DNA of 64,000 nt from Collybiopsis luxurians FD-317 M1 (taxonomy: Eukaryota; Basidiomycota; Agaricomycetes; Agaricales; Omphalotaceae), in NCBI GenBank assembly GCA_000827265.1, contig KN834775.1, positions 80,547 to 144,546 of the forward strand, in the 5' to 3' direction. Under the pieces are notes generated by a model. That model did no database searches, was not told the origin of the DNA, and saw nothing but the letters and a program-made list of their open reading frames with translations. Below are positions 46,001-58,953 of this stretch, in pieces; position 1 is the first letter of the stretch; every line of letters starts with the position of its first letter. The translations under genes and the position numbers were made by a program.

Positions 46001-49000
46001 ATGCAGAAACAGCGCAACATTTAGCCTCTACGCAGGAAAGGTGAGCAGCTTCAGCGAGTCGCCGCTTTCACTGCAGAAAGTGTATTGAAAATGAACAGTA
46101 AAAGAGAGGAAACAGTGAGACCTCAGAGAATCAGCAGTCGTTTTCATTTCATTCGTTGTTTATTTCGACTCGTTGACGGTTCTGATTAATATCTATTACG
46201 CGGTTCCGAGATGCTCTAAGCTTGCAGCTTACAGCGATGAGCGAAACTACCCATGACCCAATCACCTCCTATCGGTATCAGTCACATTCGCAGTTTGTTT
46301 TTTCCGGATCCGGTACTTCAAGACAGGACCTCAAAACTACAGGGCAGATTTGCTGGCAGGCGCCACCCAATACCTTGTCCATCTGCTGACTGGCAGGTCG
46401 GATACCGCTCCGGCTCCGACCTCTAGAAAGGCGGTATTCATGGTTCAGAGCAATCCCGCCAGATATCTTAGATCCATGCTGGATGCTCACTACGACGCTC
46501 TAAGGCAGTTATTGTGACTAGGTCGGTTCAGTGTACGAAACTGCTCTGCCATTGTTCTGCCCATCCATTGTGCCTTTATTTGGTAACTTCAGATCGTCAA
46601 GCGTTCGCGGCGGATCTACCACCTGTCTTCTAGTAGAAACGATTTCTGGGACTTGTTCAGGGAGATTCTAAAAAGTCATGTAAGCAGCGGAAAAAAGAGG
46701 GCGTCCTTTCGGCTTACACACAATACCTGCGACATAGCGTGCACTCTGAAAATTAATTAATCACCTCACGTTAAGAGGTCCGTCAACTATTAAGCATAGT
46801 TGCACATTCGCGACGTCAAGTTTCTAGCACGAGTTCTTGCAGCACAGTCGACGCAGTGGGTACACCAAACGCTGAAAATTTACAGGTACATCGGAGCTTT
46901 GAGAAAGTGCTGCTTCTTCCGTTCTTGCCTTGCGCTGCAAGAACGGTGTTGAAGCCTCTAGTCGGATGGATTAATCTTTCAGTGTGCGCCTTCTGATGAG
47001 CTGCAACCTCGGCTAGGATCTTGAAAGGGATATTTGAGTGATGCTATCAAAGCCTAACGATCACCTACCCCCTTCTCTGCTGTTTTGCCGCATCGAGGGC
47101 GCAAAGTCAGAGCTAAATTGGTGCCCAGACCAGAATCGACAGTGAGGTGCGGAGAATTCAAACTAAGATGTATGATGACGGTGAGGGATTTTGAGGTGTA
47201 GGTAAAGTGGAGCCGACCGGTGAATGTAGGACTGAGTAAAAATGCTTCCACTGCCAGCGAAACGGAAAATTGAATAAAAAATTATCGGTGGCGGATTTGC
47301 ACCCTTGATAGTACACTGAACTGCTTGCGCAGTAGTGACACCATACACGAGCAATATACTCTTCGGGCGCGACGACGAGTCGCTCCCACAGAGGCAATCC
47401 CAGGAAGCATAAATCAAGGCCAAAATAAAATATACCTTTTAGAGCGATGTTCGTAAGTTTGACGATTGACTGAGTGCCGCCGACAGAGGCTTGCAAGGAG
47501 TAATTCTCGCCTAGGAATCATGTTTACTGCTTGTAGACTTTGTCTATTTTGGATAACTGCGATCTCAGAGAATGCAGTGCCAAAGGTCCAAATTTGTTTA
47601 AAGGAGGTTTAAAACCGCCACCGCGTCCCTTTGAGAGATGAATTTGTTCCAAGAAGGGTGTTGATATAACCGGCGGAGATTCCACAGAATCAGCCAACCT
47701 TAATCGCATTATGAAACCGGTTCCCCAAATAACTGTTGGGCCCTTGCTTCTAGATGGAGGGAAATTACTAAAGAAGTTTGTTCTATGAAGCGAGAAGGAA
47801 TACTTGCCATCACACTTGAAAACCTTTTTTGCGTGCTGCATAGCGACGAATGGACGGTCCACACGAGTAGTGGCCAGCGTTGTATTCAACAGCGAGAAAG
47901 CTGATGCAGATCATATGTATGTCAGAAATGGGATGATGGACACTCAAAGTCCCTCGGTCAATCAATTGCTGAACCGCGAGACCTTTACACCCAATTGTAC
48001 TGCTAACGACGATCTGATTCCAAGTTTCAATTTGTTGAACACTTTCGAGAAAAAGGTTTTATGGGAGATGATCAATCAGCAGCGACTGTGAGCATGCAAC
48101 CAGGGTACTTTGCCCGGTGGTTAGATTACAATTTTACAACTCCGCCCGACTGTTCCATCGGGCCAAGCTTTATGAACGCGAATGCATGCAGCACACTGGC
48201 GACAAATGTAGTCAGCGTATGCCACACGACGCATAAGTGGGGAACAGAAAATCATCACCGAGTTCATACCTTTGTGTTTTCGGGTGCGATTAGGGGAACA
48301 AAGTTTAAGCCTGACACCTAGCGGTCTGTGTTTAGTCGTCACTGGAGCGCAGAGGCCTAATTCGGAGCAAGCCACTAAAAGCATGAGAGGGCAGATTGCG
48401 TCTGAAATCATATCACGTTTTAAAAAAAATTTTACAAGAGGCTTCTTTGTCGACGTCGAAAAGGTTCAATTGAAAAAATAGATGCACTAGAACGAGCAGA
48501 CTTACACGCAGACATGACTCTCTTGCTAAAAAAGGTAAAATAATATGCAAAAAAGAAGAGAGAATGGGAAGATGGATGACCTGTGAAAAAAAAAACCTTT
48601 ATTCTCTGCCATCCTATAGGCTGCGATTGAACAGTCTCGATGATTCGACGCAGTTTCTTTGGCAAGCGGAGTAACGGAGCTTTTGTGGATGAATCAGAAA
48701 CGCTGGCCCTCCGAGGAGGTTCTGCCGTTTCTTGATTTTCATACTCGGGGACCGGCTAACACTTGTACATAGTCATCTTATTTCCTCGGTACAGCACTTT
48801 GCTGGGTGCTTGTACATAGACACGGAGACAAGGAAGCCGCGAATGCTTTCGGCTCCCACTGATTCGACATACCAGTGACAGCGACAACGAACACAGTGCA
48901 GACAGCGGCGACTTTTTGCAGGAAGATGAGTGAGCTCATCAGCACACCTAAATCTCTGGTATAAAGCGACGGGACCGGCCAGAAGAGCTCAGTACACCAG

Positions 49001-49900
49001 AGTCTTCTAGACACGTCTGCGCAACGGAGTGCTCGATAGAGTTACCAGCTCGAGATCGGATAATAAACGTTTAATGATACTTTTTTTGAATTCTCATTCT
49101 CATTAATTTTCAAGGGGTTGAAGCGTACCCTGTGAGCAAGGAAATGAAAATCAGACCAAAGTTCAGAATAACAGAGATGAATCAATTGGCGTGAGTGATT
49201 GAAAATATATATATATGTATGTACATTCAATGGGAAAAAGATCTTCGACGCCGCCGCCGCCAGGCGGACGTTACGACGTCGTGGTCGAAGATCTGACGGA
49301 CTCAATACTCTGGATAGAAAGGAACAGAGACGAGCCCTCGTTTGGCTACCAAGCTTTAGACAGACCGACAACCAACATTCACAAGACTAATTTGGTCAAG
49401 ACCTGGGAAATGAGAAAAAAAGATAAGGAGCAAAGCGAAAAAAAAAAAGAAGGCACCAAAGAAGAGATCTCGTCAGATCTTCGAACAACAGCCTTAGCCT
49501 GAGCTTGCGTGAAAAAAAAAAGACAACAGATGCCAACAACACATCCTATTGAACGAAGAAAGTGTAAACTGTATACGTTACAAGCCAAGCTATGTAGGGA
49601 ACATCAGAGGACAGGCTACAATAAGGAGATGCCTTAACGACATGGGACATAAAAATGACATAGGGGGGCCGATGGATGGCTTTGGGGGCTCAAGAAAGAA
49701 AAAAAATCACGGTACCCCAATGACTGGCATTGGGCAAAAGCATGATTCTATAGGTTCTGATTTTCGTGGATTGAGTGCGGCAAGTGAATAAGAACAAACA
49801 GATCAGGTCGAGCTATTCTAGTGCGTGAGAGAATGCCTGCATGCTTCGATGTTTCGATGGAAATGATATATGGATGAAATGATATGCGACCGTACAGCTG
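43064..49900. other. Gene-poor region, left half of a ~15-kb desert
   Basis: About 6.8 kb without a recognisable gene, tRNA or transposase. Open frames up to ~158 codons exist on both strands, but none has a recognisable domain, convincing intron pattern or consistent start. Many begin at GTG or TTG only. The best coding candidate is a possible first exon at 44039-44208 (starting MAHHSGLPQPVST and ending at a GTGAGC donor), not supported by any family resemblance. A short AT repeat lies at about 49205-49222. The region could be an extended regulatory domain of the Ecl1-like gene, non-coding RNA, or decayed mobile DNA. Confidence 0.5.
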
Positions 49901-49906
49901 GTCTTT

Positions 49907-50004
49907 GGGGAGGGGGGTAAAGCGAAGAGAAGGAGATCCGGCGATTGCAGAGGATGGATGAGATAGAGTAGTAGAGGTGGGGAGGAGAGGGAGAAGGAGA
50001 GAAT
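49907..50004 (+). promoter_or_regulatory. Polypurine tract upstream of the Ecl1-like gene
   Basis: Over roughly 98 bp the plus strand is mostly A and G (GGGGAGGGGGG, then repeated GAGA/GGAG units), with few pyrimidines. It ends about 290 bp before the ATG at 50297. Long purine/pyrimidine-biased tracts often exclude nucleosomes in promoters or lie in 5' untranslated leaders. Its role here is inferred. Confidence 0.4.
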
Positions 50005-50199
50005 GTATGATAGTATATACAGTTGGTCTCGACTCTGTGGCCGAGATGCCAAGTTTTTTTTTTAATGGGTACCTAATTAGGATAAAATTGTGGGAAAATA
50101 TATGGTAAATAAATTTTGTAAGATTTCCAAAAACGAGTCTAGGTCGATCGTGAATCTTAATTGAATTCCTGGGAAGCTGTTCTTCAAATTCTTCCATCC

Positions 50200-50205
50200 T
50201 ATATA
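50200..50205 (+). promoter_or_regulatory. TATA box of the Ecl1-like gene
   Basis: TATATA lies 97 bp upstream of the ATG at 50297, followed by a pyrimidine-rich stretch as is usual around fungal transcription starts. This position suggests a short leader of roughly 60 nt for at least one transcript. Confidence 0.5.
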
Positions 50206-50296
50206 GACCGTCCTTCCACCGCGCTTTCATGTCCATTTCATTCTTTGGCCTTATCCACCATACGGTCATTCCCTTTCCTCCTCATCATCCATCACA

Positions 50297-51214
50297 ATGA
50301 GCTACTCTGCCGTAGACGTCGATTGGTGCTTGAGCTGCAACAAACATCTTGTATGTTTTCTGTAACCTTCGCCCCCAACGCTTTTCTTACTCTTCCCTCA
50401 GGATATTCCAGGCAGCAGCTACTGTCTCCAGTGCCAACCTTCTCCATCACGCCAGATCTTTTCTTTAGGCTTTCAGGACGAAAGCGAAGGCTCAGATGAA
50501 GACGAATGTATAATCCAAGTCAAGGATACTAGTCCAGCCAAAGGCATCGCTGCCTGGGCCGCGAATGTTCCCTCTGGCGCTCCACCAAATCATCCTTTTT
50601 CTATTCCCTACCACTCTTCTTCGCAGCCTAAACTCCTGCGTCCCCAGTCATCTCGACCCGTTCCTCCAGCTTTATCCATGTCCGAATCAACTTCCACTTC
50701 TATCCCTCTCAGTACTCCCCCTTCCGCTCCTAGAAACACTTCTATGCTCTCATCATTTGCAAACCACGTCCGAAGTTTTGTCGCTTCGCCAGCGGGGTTA
50801 CCCGTTGGCAAGCCAAAGACAAGGTCGAGAATTCACAATCTATCCTCTACTATCCACCGTCTTCACAATCACAATTCGGCCTCTTCCGTTTTTTCCGAAC
50901 AAGACGAACCTGAGGATGGTCCTACTCTCTCCCCTACCGACTCTCTGTACGACGAAATGGAGGGTCTCTGGTGGGTCACCGAATCCGACTACTCGTCCGA
51001 CTCGTCCCCGGTCCTCAAAAAGAGCTCAGCCCAGCTCATTGCTACTTCGGCGACTCGGAGGGACGAAGACGATTGCGATTTCTTCTACTTCCAGCCAAAA
51101 GTCCTCCCTATTCCTCACGAGATCTCATCCCGTTTGTCCAAAGTAGAATGGGACGACGACGATGAGATCAAAATGGAACAAGGTCGGAGGCCTCGGGGAA
51201 GGCAGGTTAGATAG
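50297..51214 (+). CDS. Ecl1-like small Cys-motif protein (putative stress/lifespan regulator)
   Basis: Two exons (50297-50350 and 50402-51214) sum to 867 nt, 288 residues. The N-terminus contains WCLSCNKHL (exon 1) and SYCLQC (exon 2), the CxxC...CxxC arrangement of the fungal Ecl1 family. Fission yeast Ecl1-3 extend chronological lifespan and respond to metal and nutrient stress. The rest is Ser/Pro-rich and probably disordered, with a short acidic motif (SLYDEMEGLWWVTESDYSSDSSP), a DDCDFFYFQPK stretch and a basic C-terminal end. The assignment rests on the Cys motif and overall layout, so it is tentative. The gene stands alone in the middle of a ~15-kb region without other recognisable genes, with its own TATA box and a long pyrimidine-rich 3' flank, a setting often seen for regulatory genes. 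Confidence 0.65.
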
Positions 51215-52030
51215 AGTCACACTCTGTCCGCCTTCGTCTTCGTTCTGCTCTTTCTTTCTTGCTCTCAACGACACACTCCATTCGTCAGCACCTCATGCAC
51301 TCCTGTAATACTATGTTTATCTCTTTTTTTCTTGCTCTTTCCTTCATACTAGACGGCATTTCTTCATCTCGCATTGCTCTCAAAAAACGCGCGGACTTGA
51401 CAACACCCTTTTTTTTTTCTCGATCACCATCATTTTCCTAATCCGAACCCTCCCATCAATTGTTGTTGTCCAATCTGCCTATCCATGCTCCGCACAGCAG
51501 CATCCACCGTTCATTTATCTGTTTTGCATCATTAGCATCGCATGTCTTTTGTGCTTGTATCACCTCAAAATTTTCTTGCGCCTACACATTGCATAATGTT
51601 CGTACCCCGACCGCACTTATATATCTTGGTGTTCATTACACATTCTCTACGGTACGAATCCCACGACATTCTCTTGCCCTACTCTTGCACTTTTTGTACA
51701 TCACTACATTCGAAATCTCCCTTCTCTCTACTTAGACGTTTCGGTAGCATACCTGCGCTATTATAAATACATATTTTGCGCACTACATTGTACACAAATT
51801 CAAACTGAAAAAAGCTGCATTGTTCATATCATTGTGTGTCCCAGTAAGAGCTTAGCATGAGGTGTGAATGACAGTGTGTGGCGTACTGCAACTTTTGACT
51901 ACTGATGTCTTGCCTGTTTGACTCACCTGCTCAACTAGGGCTTCTCGGCTGATCACTACTCTGTCTCTGACATCAAGCCGCAATCTTTCAGGGTGCTTCT
52001 GCCGTAAACACTTGTGTCTTCTAGGTGGAG
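51215..52030. other. 3' flank of the Ecl1-like gene
   Basis: A pyrimidine-rich stretch (TCTTTCTTTCTTGCTCTC-like runs) extends about 550 bp past the stop and may be the 3' untranslated region. Several short open frames with Ser/Phe/Leu-rich translations reflect this base bias and are not taken as genes. Confidence 0.45.
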
Positions 52031-52620
52031 TGTACTTGACTTATGTGGAGTGGGCACAGTATCATGATATCATACTGATATCATGGTTCCGAGTTGGCCA
52101 TGTACTGTGCAGGTGCATAATCATAATCGGTTTAAAAATGATATTCTTGGGAGTTGAGCCTTGGTAGTGGGTCAACTCAGTAAAAAAAACTGGGATATCA
52201 ATGATACAAGCTGGCCCTGATATCTTGAGAATAGAATCTTCAAGTTGCGTAAATATTTGGAATTGGTTTATGGCACAGAGCAGTGGAACAAAATGAGGGT
52301 AGCTGCCCTCAGTTGGGATGGAAAATGCTTGAGAAACTGGACAAGCCTTGAGCATATGTATCCAGTTATTGTGGGTAATATTGTGCAATACTACCTTGTA
52401 AAGTTGCAGTTTCCAGGTTGCAGATATGTAGCATGTATGTGTCCCCCAGAATTGAAAAAACAATTTGGAAGGACCCTTCTGGGATAATCCAAGACACGAT
52501 TCCAGCGGCATCAGAGGCAAGTGATTGGAATTGAATTGAACACTACTCCTGAGTCTTTGGACTCAAGAGATAATTTAGAGAAGTGTTACCCGTGTCAGGA
52601 TGTGTACAGTTGTGCTGAAT
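52031..52620. other. Island of unusual composition, possible decayed mobile element
   Basis: This ~590-bp block differs from its surroundings. It has TG-rich text, close direct copies of TGATATCA (52064-52084) and open frames on both strands: minus 52062-52520, 152 codons; plus 52245-52487, 80 codons, including LRKYLELVYGTEQWNKMR. Neither product is recognised, and no terminal inverted repeats or target duplications were found by eye. A fragment of an old insertion is one explanation; chance is another. Confidence 0.25.
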
Positions 52621-55600
52621 TAGCCCTGCTGTATAGATGGCTCGCGAAAGGGATAATGGCGCCGGAACAAGGTCTTTTCGTGGGACATTGACGCGCCCCA
52701 TGACAAGACTCAATGGTCGTGCGAAATCGAAACATGAAATTCTTCGCTCTCAATGTGATACAAGTCAAACATTCAACATTCAACGTTCAACATACCCGCC
52801 GCTGGAATCTGGATTAGACATTTAGCTCAGTCGCTGCATTACATTAGGCGACAGGGTAACACCAAGATCCAAAATTATCGACTCAAGCTGCCAGATTCAC
52901 TAGATTTTGAAGGCTGTGAAAATTAACTTTATACACTTGGTTAATTAACTGTTCGCGGGCTGGCGCTGCCATCACCCCTGTCGGTATGCAGTGGTAAGTG
53001 CGGTATCTTCATTAGCTTGTGGGTGGTGGCAGCTGTGGTCATTCTTTCAATCAGCTTTCAATAGTCGGGACTCGGTAGACGGCTCCCAATCTCAAACTTT
53101 ACACCCGGATGCGACGATTTAGTTTAATTCGAAGCAATTTTTAGATATTGAAAGGAAGGACCATGCAATACGTGCCTCAAGACGGATTCGCACCTAAATC
53201 GAGCTTCCAGCTTGGCACGCTCGAGCTTTACTGGCATTTTACTTCGACGTAACACTTCCCTTCTCATTCCTGTCCCTCCGAGCCTGACACCCTCGCCGGT
53301 GTAATCGCCTCCTAGTCTGTATTTGCCCAGGTTCTTCCAACCTCCTTATTCTTCGGGTGGTATAGAGCCTAAATTTTCTCCCCTAAAGTGCTCATCTCGT
53401 CGTTATTGCAAAACAGCGAATCTTTCGTTCTTTGTCCTTTCTCTCCGGATTACGTCTGTAAACGGCACTCGAGGCGAGCTTCTCCTTCGCGAATCCTCGC
53501 CACTGCTTCATCAGGGCGAATTCATCTTTCTGAATTAAATCCCGACCCCGACATGAACGGCGCGCAGTACAGATGCGGCGTTTAATATAATGTCCGACGT
53601 TTCCTTCATTTGATCTGGAGGGTGCATACTTTAACAAAGTTTGGGTTCAGTGAATACAACTTGATCTACTCGAACGGCGATGATTTGTAATCAGACTATT
53701 GTTGAAGAATCGTCTCAAGTGCCAGCAAAGCATCGCTTCCGTATCGGTAGAACCCAGCGGAAGAAGCTATTGTAGGAGTAAACCTACTCAAAGACTGGGT
53801 ATCCGCCATTTACCTCATTCTCTGGATCTCGGTCTTCCAAAGGAAAAGGTTGAGAAGAGTCCGCCTCGTTTCATCTTGCTAGTCTCTTTCCGAGAAGTAC
53901 GGGAATTCGCCGATACCTCTCGAAAATAGTCAGTGCGACGACACCTGCGCGACTATGGAATATGTCTCATTGCATAGATGTTCTGGCCTCTTTCCAGCAT
54001 TCAGCGGATCCGAACAGGCCCAGAAATTTTGTGTAACTTACATATGTGCCTAGAAGAAAGAGGCGGTGGCACTGACATTCATGAAATGTTACCTCGCTTA
54101 CAGTCTGGACCCGGTCGTACTCATTCTGTTTTTTTCTTTCTTTTTTTTTGGAGCTAATTTTGGACAATATCTACTTTGGGAACTGTGGCGCACTTTTAGG
54201 ATCGGGATTCACAGGAGTCTAGGTCCCTACAGGCGGTAGGGCCAGTCTACCTAGATGCAAATCGAATCTTGCACAGAACGCTCTACGAAATCGAACACCT
54301 TAACACCTTCTTGAAAGTCTCCGTTTGCAATCGGACATGCTTACGAGGCAGACTCGAAGCGTACTCTTACTAGCTTTTTTGTCCACGCTGCGCACCCGGT
54401 CTCATGATTCCAGATATAGCTTTTGAGCTAAAATGACTAATTCTGGGCGCGTTCTCTTTCGTTCTTTGGTACATTTCGATGCCCGATTCTAGTCTCTTTT
54501 GGTTTCGAGAATTCAGCTGGCATGACATCGCTAAACCACAGACAAGGCGTGCGGTAAGTTGCGGTAATGTGTATAGCATCCAACACTCCTCTTTGTAACC
54601 TACGAAAGTGTCACCCCAAGTACGTATCTCGAAGCTATATAACACTCCAAGCGAACTACGAAGGGGTCTTTATTTTGTAAAAACAAGGTACCAATGAATT
54701 TTATCAACTGGTGTCGTCAGTATGTACTGAAATTTTAGCTTGCAGGTATACACGTTTGGGTAAGAATGCCGGAGGCAAGATCATCCACCCGGACATCAGA
54801 TACCGCATGAAGCTCGGATGTCTTTTGTGTAGCGGTTCAAGGACTGCGTTCCGCGAACAGCGTGTTTTTTGGGGGTACACTGGCTCTGTTGCTGCCTCCG
54901 CCGCATCGTTAACGGAGGAGCTTGACTCGGCGTTGTCAGGGTGTCTATTTAGAATTGCAAGCCAAAAACGTTGTCCTTTCGTTTCATTCGTCCAATTGTG
55001 CGTTTTGACACTACGAGTCACCTTACTCCGAGCTTAGATATGATTTATGCCACTTAGGATGACGGGCTTTGAGGTCCCTAAATGTCCACAAGCGTCCTTT
55101 ACTTAAGCCATCTTTTGCAAAGCCTTCAATTCGTCTCCGGACATAGCGAGCTCCAAAATTTGAAGCCCATGTCAAGTTTGCTTCAGGTTCTTCATTAGAG
55201 GGCGTAAGGCATCGCCGGAGCCCTGGAAACAGGCCTCTTCTTGCGCACTATAAGTTTACTGGGCCTGCTGGGAGCAAAACGGCGGAGTAACGCTCGTGCA
55301 TTGGTCGCGATTAATTCTGTCCAATAAAGGCATACTGGACTGTTCATTTCCGCAAGGTACCTTTTTTGTTTTTTGTCCTTTTTTTGGCCGTTAGGAGCCG
55401 CTCAACAAATACACATGCTGGAGCAACAGATGATAAATTGCAAATTTCTATGAGAATTTTAGGACAAATGTAGAAGGGTTGATATGATAGATGAACATTT
55501 GACTTCTCGGATGTACGCTCTAAACTCCGATCTTTTCAACATACACTCGTGCGGTACCTAACGAAAATCTGTGATACAAAATGGCGTAGTTGTTGTTTAA

Positions 55601-57426
55601 GTTTCTTTCTTAATTAATTTTGCGTAGGAAGCTTCGGGGTAACGGGATATAGGAGGATTTTCGCTAGTATTGGAGCTTTCAGTGTAAAAGCTCTAAGTAT
55701 GCGACGATTTAATCTACTGTATCAGAATCTGTTTGGTGCGGCTCCGACGAATGACACGAAGTGGACCCGACCCAAACCTATGCATTGCGGGTCCATGACA
55801 GCCAGACGGCGAAGACTCAGAAAGAGAGCGACGGAGGAGGACGGACTATAGGGTTGCTTGAGCTGTAGCCTGTAGGTGCCAAAATTGCCAATGGACACAG
55901 CTCGTCAAACAAAGGGCACATCATCAGAAGCGTCCTACAGGAATGAATTCAAATTTGCCTGAAACTGCCTGTCTGCAATGTTGTAGCCGTAGGCAAGAGA
56001 ATGGAACCTGTCAGAGTGTCGATTCGTCGAGTTGCTGTATTGATTTCGACCTCCCAGGGCATAAGAAGACTCGATGAAAATTGACAGCCTTATAATTTCT
56101 CCTACAGCAAATGTGCGCTACTGAATGTGCTGAGAAACCTACAGCAGGCCTAGATATCATGAAGGACTGTCAAATACGAGTATACGTGTCACTGGAGTGA
56201 GTGGACGAGCGGAAGTGAAGCGAATATACCTTACCGGCGGTGACTTGCATATCCGAGGAGTTTTGTTGCCTTTTCAGGGCAGGAAATGATTCATAACAAA
56301 CAACTAGAGAGTTTTTCCCGAATTTTTTCAGTCATAGTGCACAAGACCGAGGAGAAGACAGAAATCAAGAGAACGTTCTACAAGAAATACGAGGGATGAT
56401 GATGGTGATGATGAAGATGATTTGGGGTCGAAACAAGGGTCCCCAGGTCGCCCTTTCGGTTCTGAAGCGAGAGACAAAGGAGGTCGAGGTAGTGACCATT
56501 CTGGAAATGGTGAAAAAGGGAAACATTTGCTCTGCAGCCAATGTCGCCCATTAACATATCTGACTGAGCCTCGTATGTACAGATTCCGTCCCGAAGCGAG
56601 GGCAACTTCTCTATGTTAGCTCAATATCGAATCAGACGAAGCGAGAAAACCATGTGCAAAGGGAGTATGCACCTCACAATGTCGTATCCGCAGCTGTAGC
56701 CTGTAGCTGTAAGCGCTGCGTATTCCATCAGCGGCATTCCGGACTTCGAGAATCAGCCCCGACTCCCGAGCAATGAGCATGCTGCATCCCGAGGATATGT
56801 AAAACATCAACGCCGTCCATATGTCAATACGGGTACAAATGTCATCCTAAAATGGGAGAAGTGTACTCCTTATCAACTTTCGGTAACAAAAGCAATCAAT
56901 GGGCGTACTTGGTTACTTCTCTCTGGCAAAACTTTCAGACGTTCAAATACCAATACAGACTCGGAGATGAAGATATTTGACACAATCTCCGAGAGACATA
57001 TACATAGATAGACTTGTTGACGGGAGAGCGGTTTCGAAAGAACTCGTTGACTATATTATTATTATTTGTTCTAATCCGAGGAGGCATCGCAGGGCTCCAT
57101 AGAACGGCCGAGGGCAACTGCTATAGTAATCCCCGATGTTGAGACCATTGAGGAGACTCGGTGAACCTGACTCCGGCGGGTGGGCGACGGGTAACGAGTC
57201 GTAAATTACTGCTGATGGAAAACGAATTGGCCAGAGGAGGCAGGATGAGGCTACCCATAAAATAGCCATTGAAACGTTCGTAAAAAAATATATCGCGGCA
57301 GCAGCGATACATAGCATTGGTATTTCTGGCAAAAATTCAAAGTAGAGTACCATTGAACCTCGGTTTCAGAAATAGGAACAAAAAACAACATAATCGTCGC
57401 GGTGAGGGATTGGTAAGTATAAGGCT

Positions 57427-57448
57427 AGCGCGATCCCGTGACTTATGA
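57427..57448 (+). repeat. 22-bp repeat, copy 1
   Basis: Core GCGCGATCCCGTGACTTATG, 21 of 22 bases identical to copy 2 at 58895-58916. It is not followed by a recognisable gene. It contains TGACTTA, resembling a bZIP half-site. Confidence 0.6.
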
Positions 57449-58894
57449 TATTTGGAGGCTCTACCGCGCTGAGCCTACCTAGAACGCAACCAGGTGAGAA
57501 TCACAGTCTCTTACACTATGCTGATTGTGTCTAACAGACTCGTCAGGTTTCAGTACATGTAGGAATGCTCTCGACGCCAACGAAGCACCAACAAGACGCC
57601 CATATTCAGGTTTGCTCCACGACACAACTCATTCATTGCTCCTCAATGATGCTTTTGTACTCTTACTCAGTCACTACACAGGGAACGAGGACCCTGTCCG
57701 TCAACGGCATGCAGCTGTCTCCATTAACGAAGCAAAAAATCAAATCGGGTACCTTCACTGACTTTGGGGGCTCGGGCAGTAACGATTGTAAAGTATGTGT
57801 CGCGGAAAACCTGCGGTATACGTACTATCTTGGCGACTCTGTCTTGTTTAAAATCCTGTGCAATGCACAAAGAATCAACTCAGGGATAGCGTTGTTGGCA
57901 TGAGTGCGTGACCCAGATTGCATCCTGGATAGTACACGGAAGACTGTCGAGGCTTATTTCCCTCGGGTTTTTTTCCTAGTTGTGTTCGTTCGTTTTGCAA
58001 GGTTATCTCTCTCCCCATGCGTTGCTGAGTACAAGATACGACCCCTAATTTCATGAGTCCCGAAAAGTTTTGGTCCGTTGGGAATCAAGCGATCAATGAC
58101 ACGAGTAGGAGGGACGAATCATGCGGCTTTGGGCAGCCGTCATGCAAGCTGATACAATCTTCTTTTTGAAGCCAACAATGACAAGTATCGGGGATCTTCA
58201 ATTGAAGTACTTTACTTCTAGCAACAGCTCAAATTACGCATGAATCGTCTTTGAAACTAGATCGGTAAATACAAGCATAGGCGCCAAATTGGGTGTCTAC
58301 CTCATCCTGCCATGATTCCCACTAGTCAATTACCGTTCTTCCATTTGTACTTTTGCATAGATGGGAAATGAAAGGAGGCTCTCTCCTATTGTGAGCTCCG
58401 AAGAGATACTGTACAGCAACGAGAGCACCATCAATGCATCGTAGTGGAGACACCGATCCACCCCCTTCCGAAGTAGAGATATATTGTCATCTTACACCAG
58501 TTCCTAGTCTTCGGCTCAGTGGGTATCTGGCTCCAAGGTGTGGTATAACGGAACTGTTCAGAGGTATTGCATACAGTGCTGCGCGGTGACCGCCAGAAAA
58601 TACACCCTCCACTCGAATGCTTGCTGTGCTGCGGGTTGGACTCATTGCGTCTGATTGCCAACATGCAGCTAGGCTCCCAATGCGACTTTCATCGCGTAAA
58701 ACGGTCTATTCGCTTCATCCTATCCAGGCGGGCGTTGCTTGGTAGCCCAGCCTGCGGGACGCAACTGCCAGGAATATTTTGTCTGTGACCTCAGAGAACA
58801 GTGGGTGATATATACCTGCTTCATGAAGATATTTACTAACTCCACAGGGAGATAAACCTGGCAATGCAATAGTAGGTCGACCGGAAATTTGGGA

Positions 58895-58916
58895 AGCGCG
58901 ATCTCGTGACTTATGA
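58895..58916 (+). repeat. 22-bp repeat, copy 2, just upstream of the UCH start codon
   Basis: Same sequence as copy 1 with C changed to T at one position. It ends 37 bp before the UCH ATG at 58954, so it lies in the promoter or leader of that gene and may be a factor-binding site. Confidence 0.6.
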
Positions 58917-58953
58917 CGAGGCCTCGGAATTCTCCAAGTAACACTCATCTCCA

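Larger units (their letters stand above)
52621..58953. other. Gene-poor region, right half of the desert
   Basis: About 6.3 kb with no recognisable gene. Open frames rarely exceed 100 codons and carry no domains. The only structured signal is a 22-bp sequence at 57427-57448 that recurs with one mismatch at 58895-58916, just before the UCH gene. The last few hundred bases should contain the promoter of that gene. Confidence 0.5.

Noticed and set aside
54711..55037. 108-codon plus-strand frame in the desert
   Set aside because: Non-ATG start, overlaps an equally long antisense frame, no family resemblance.
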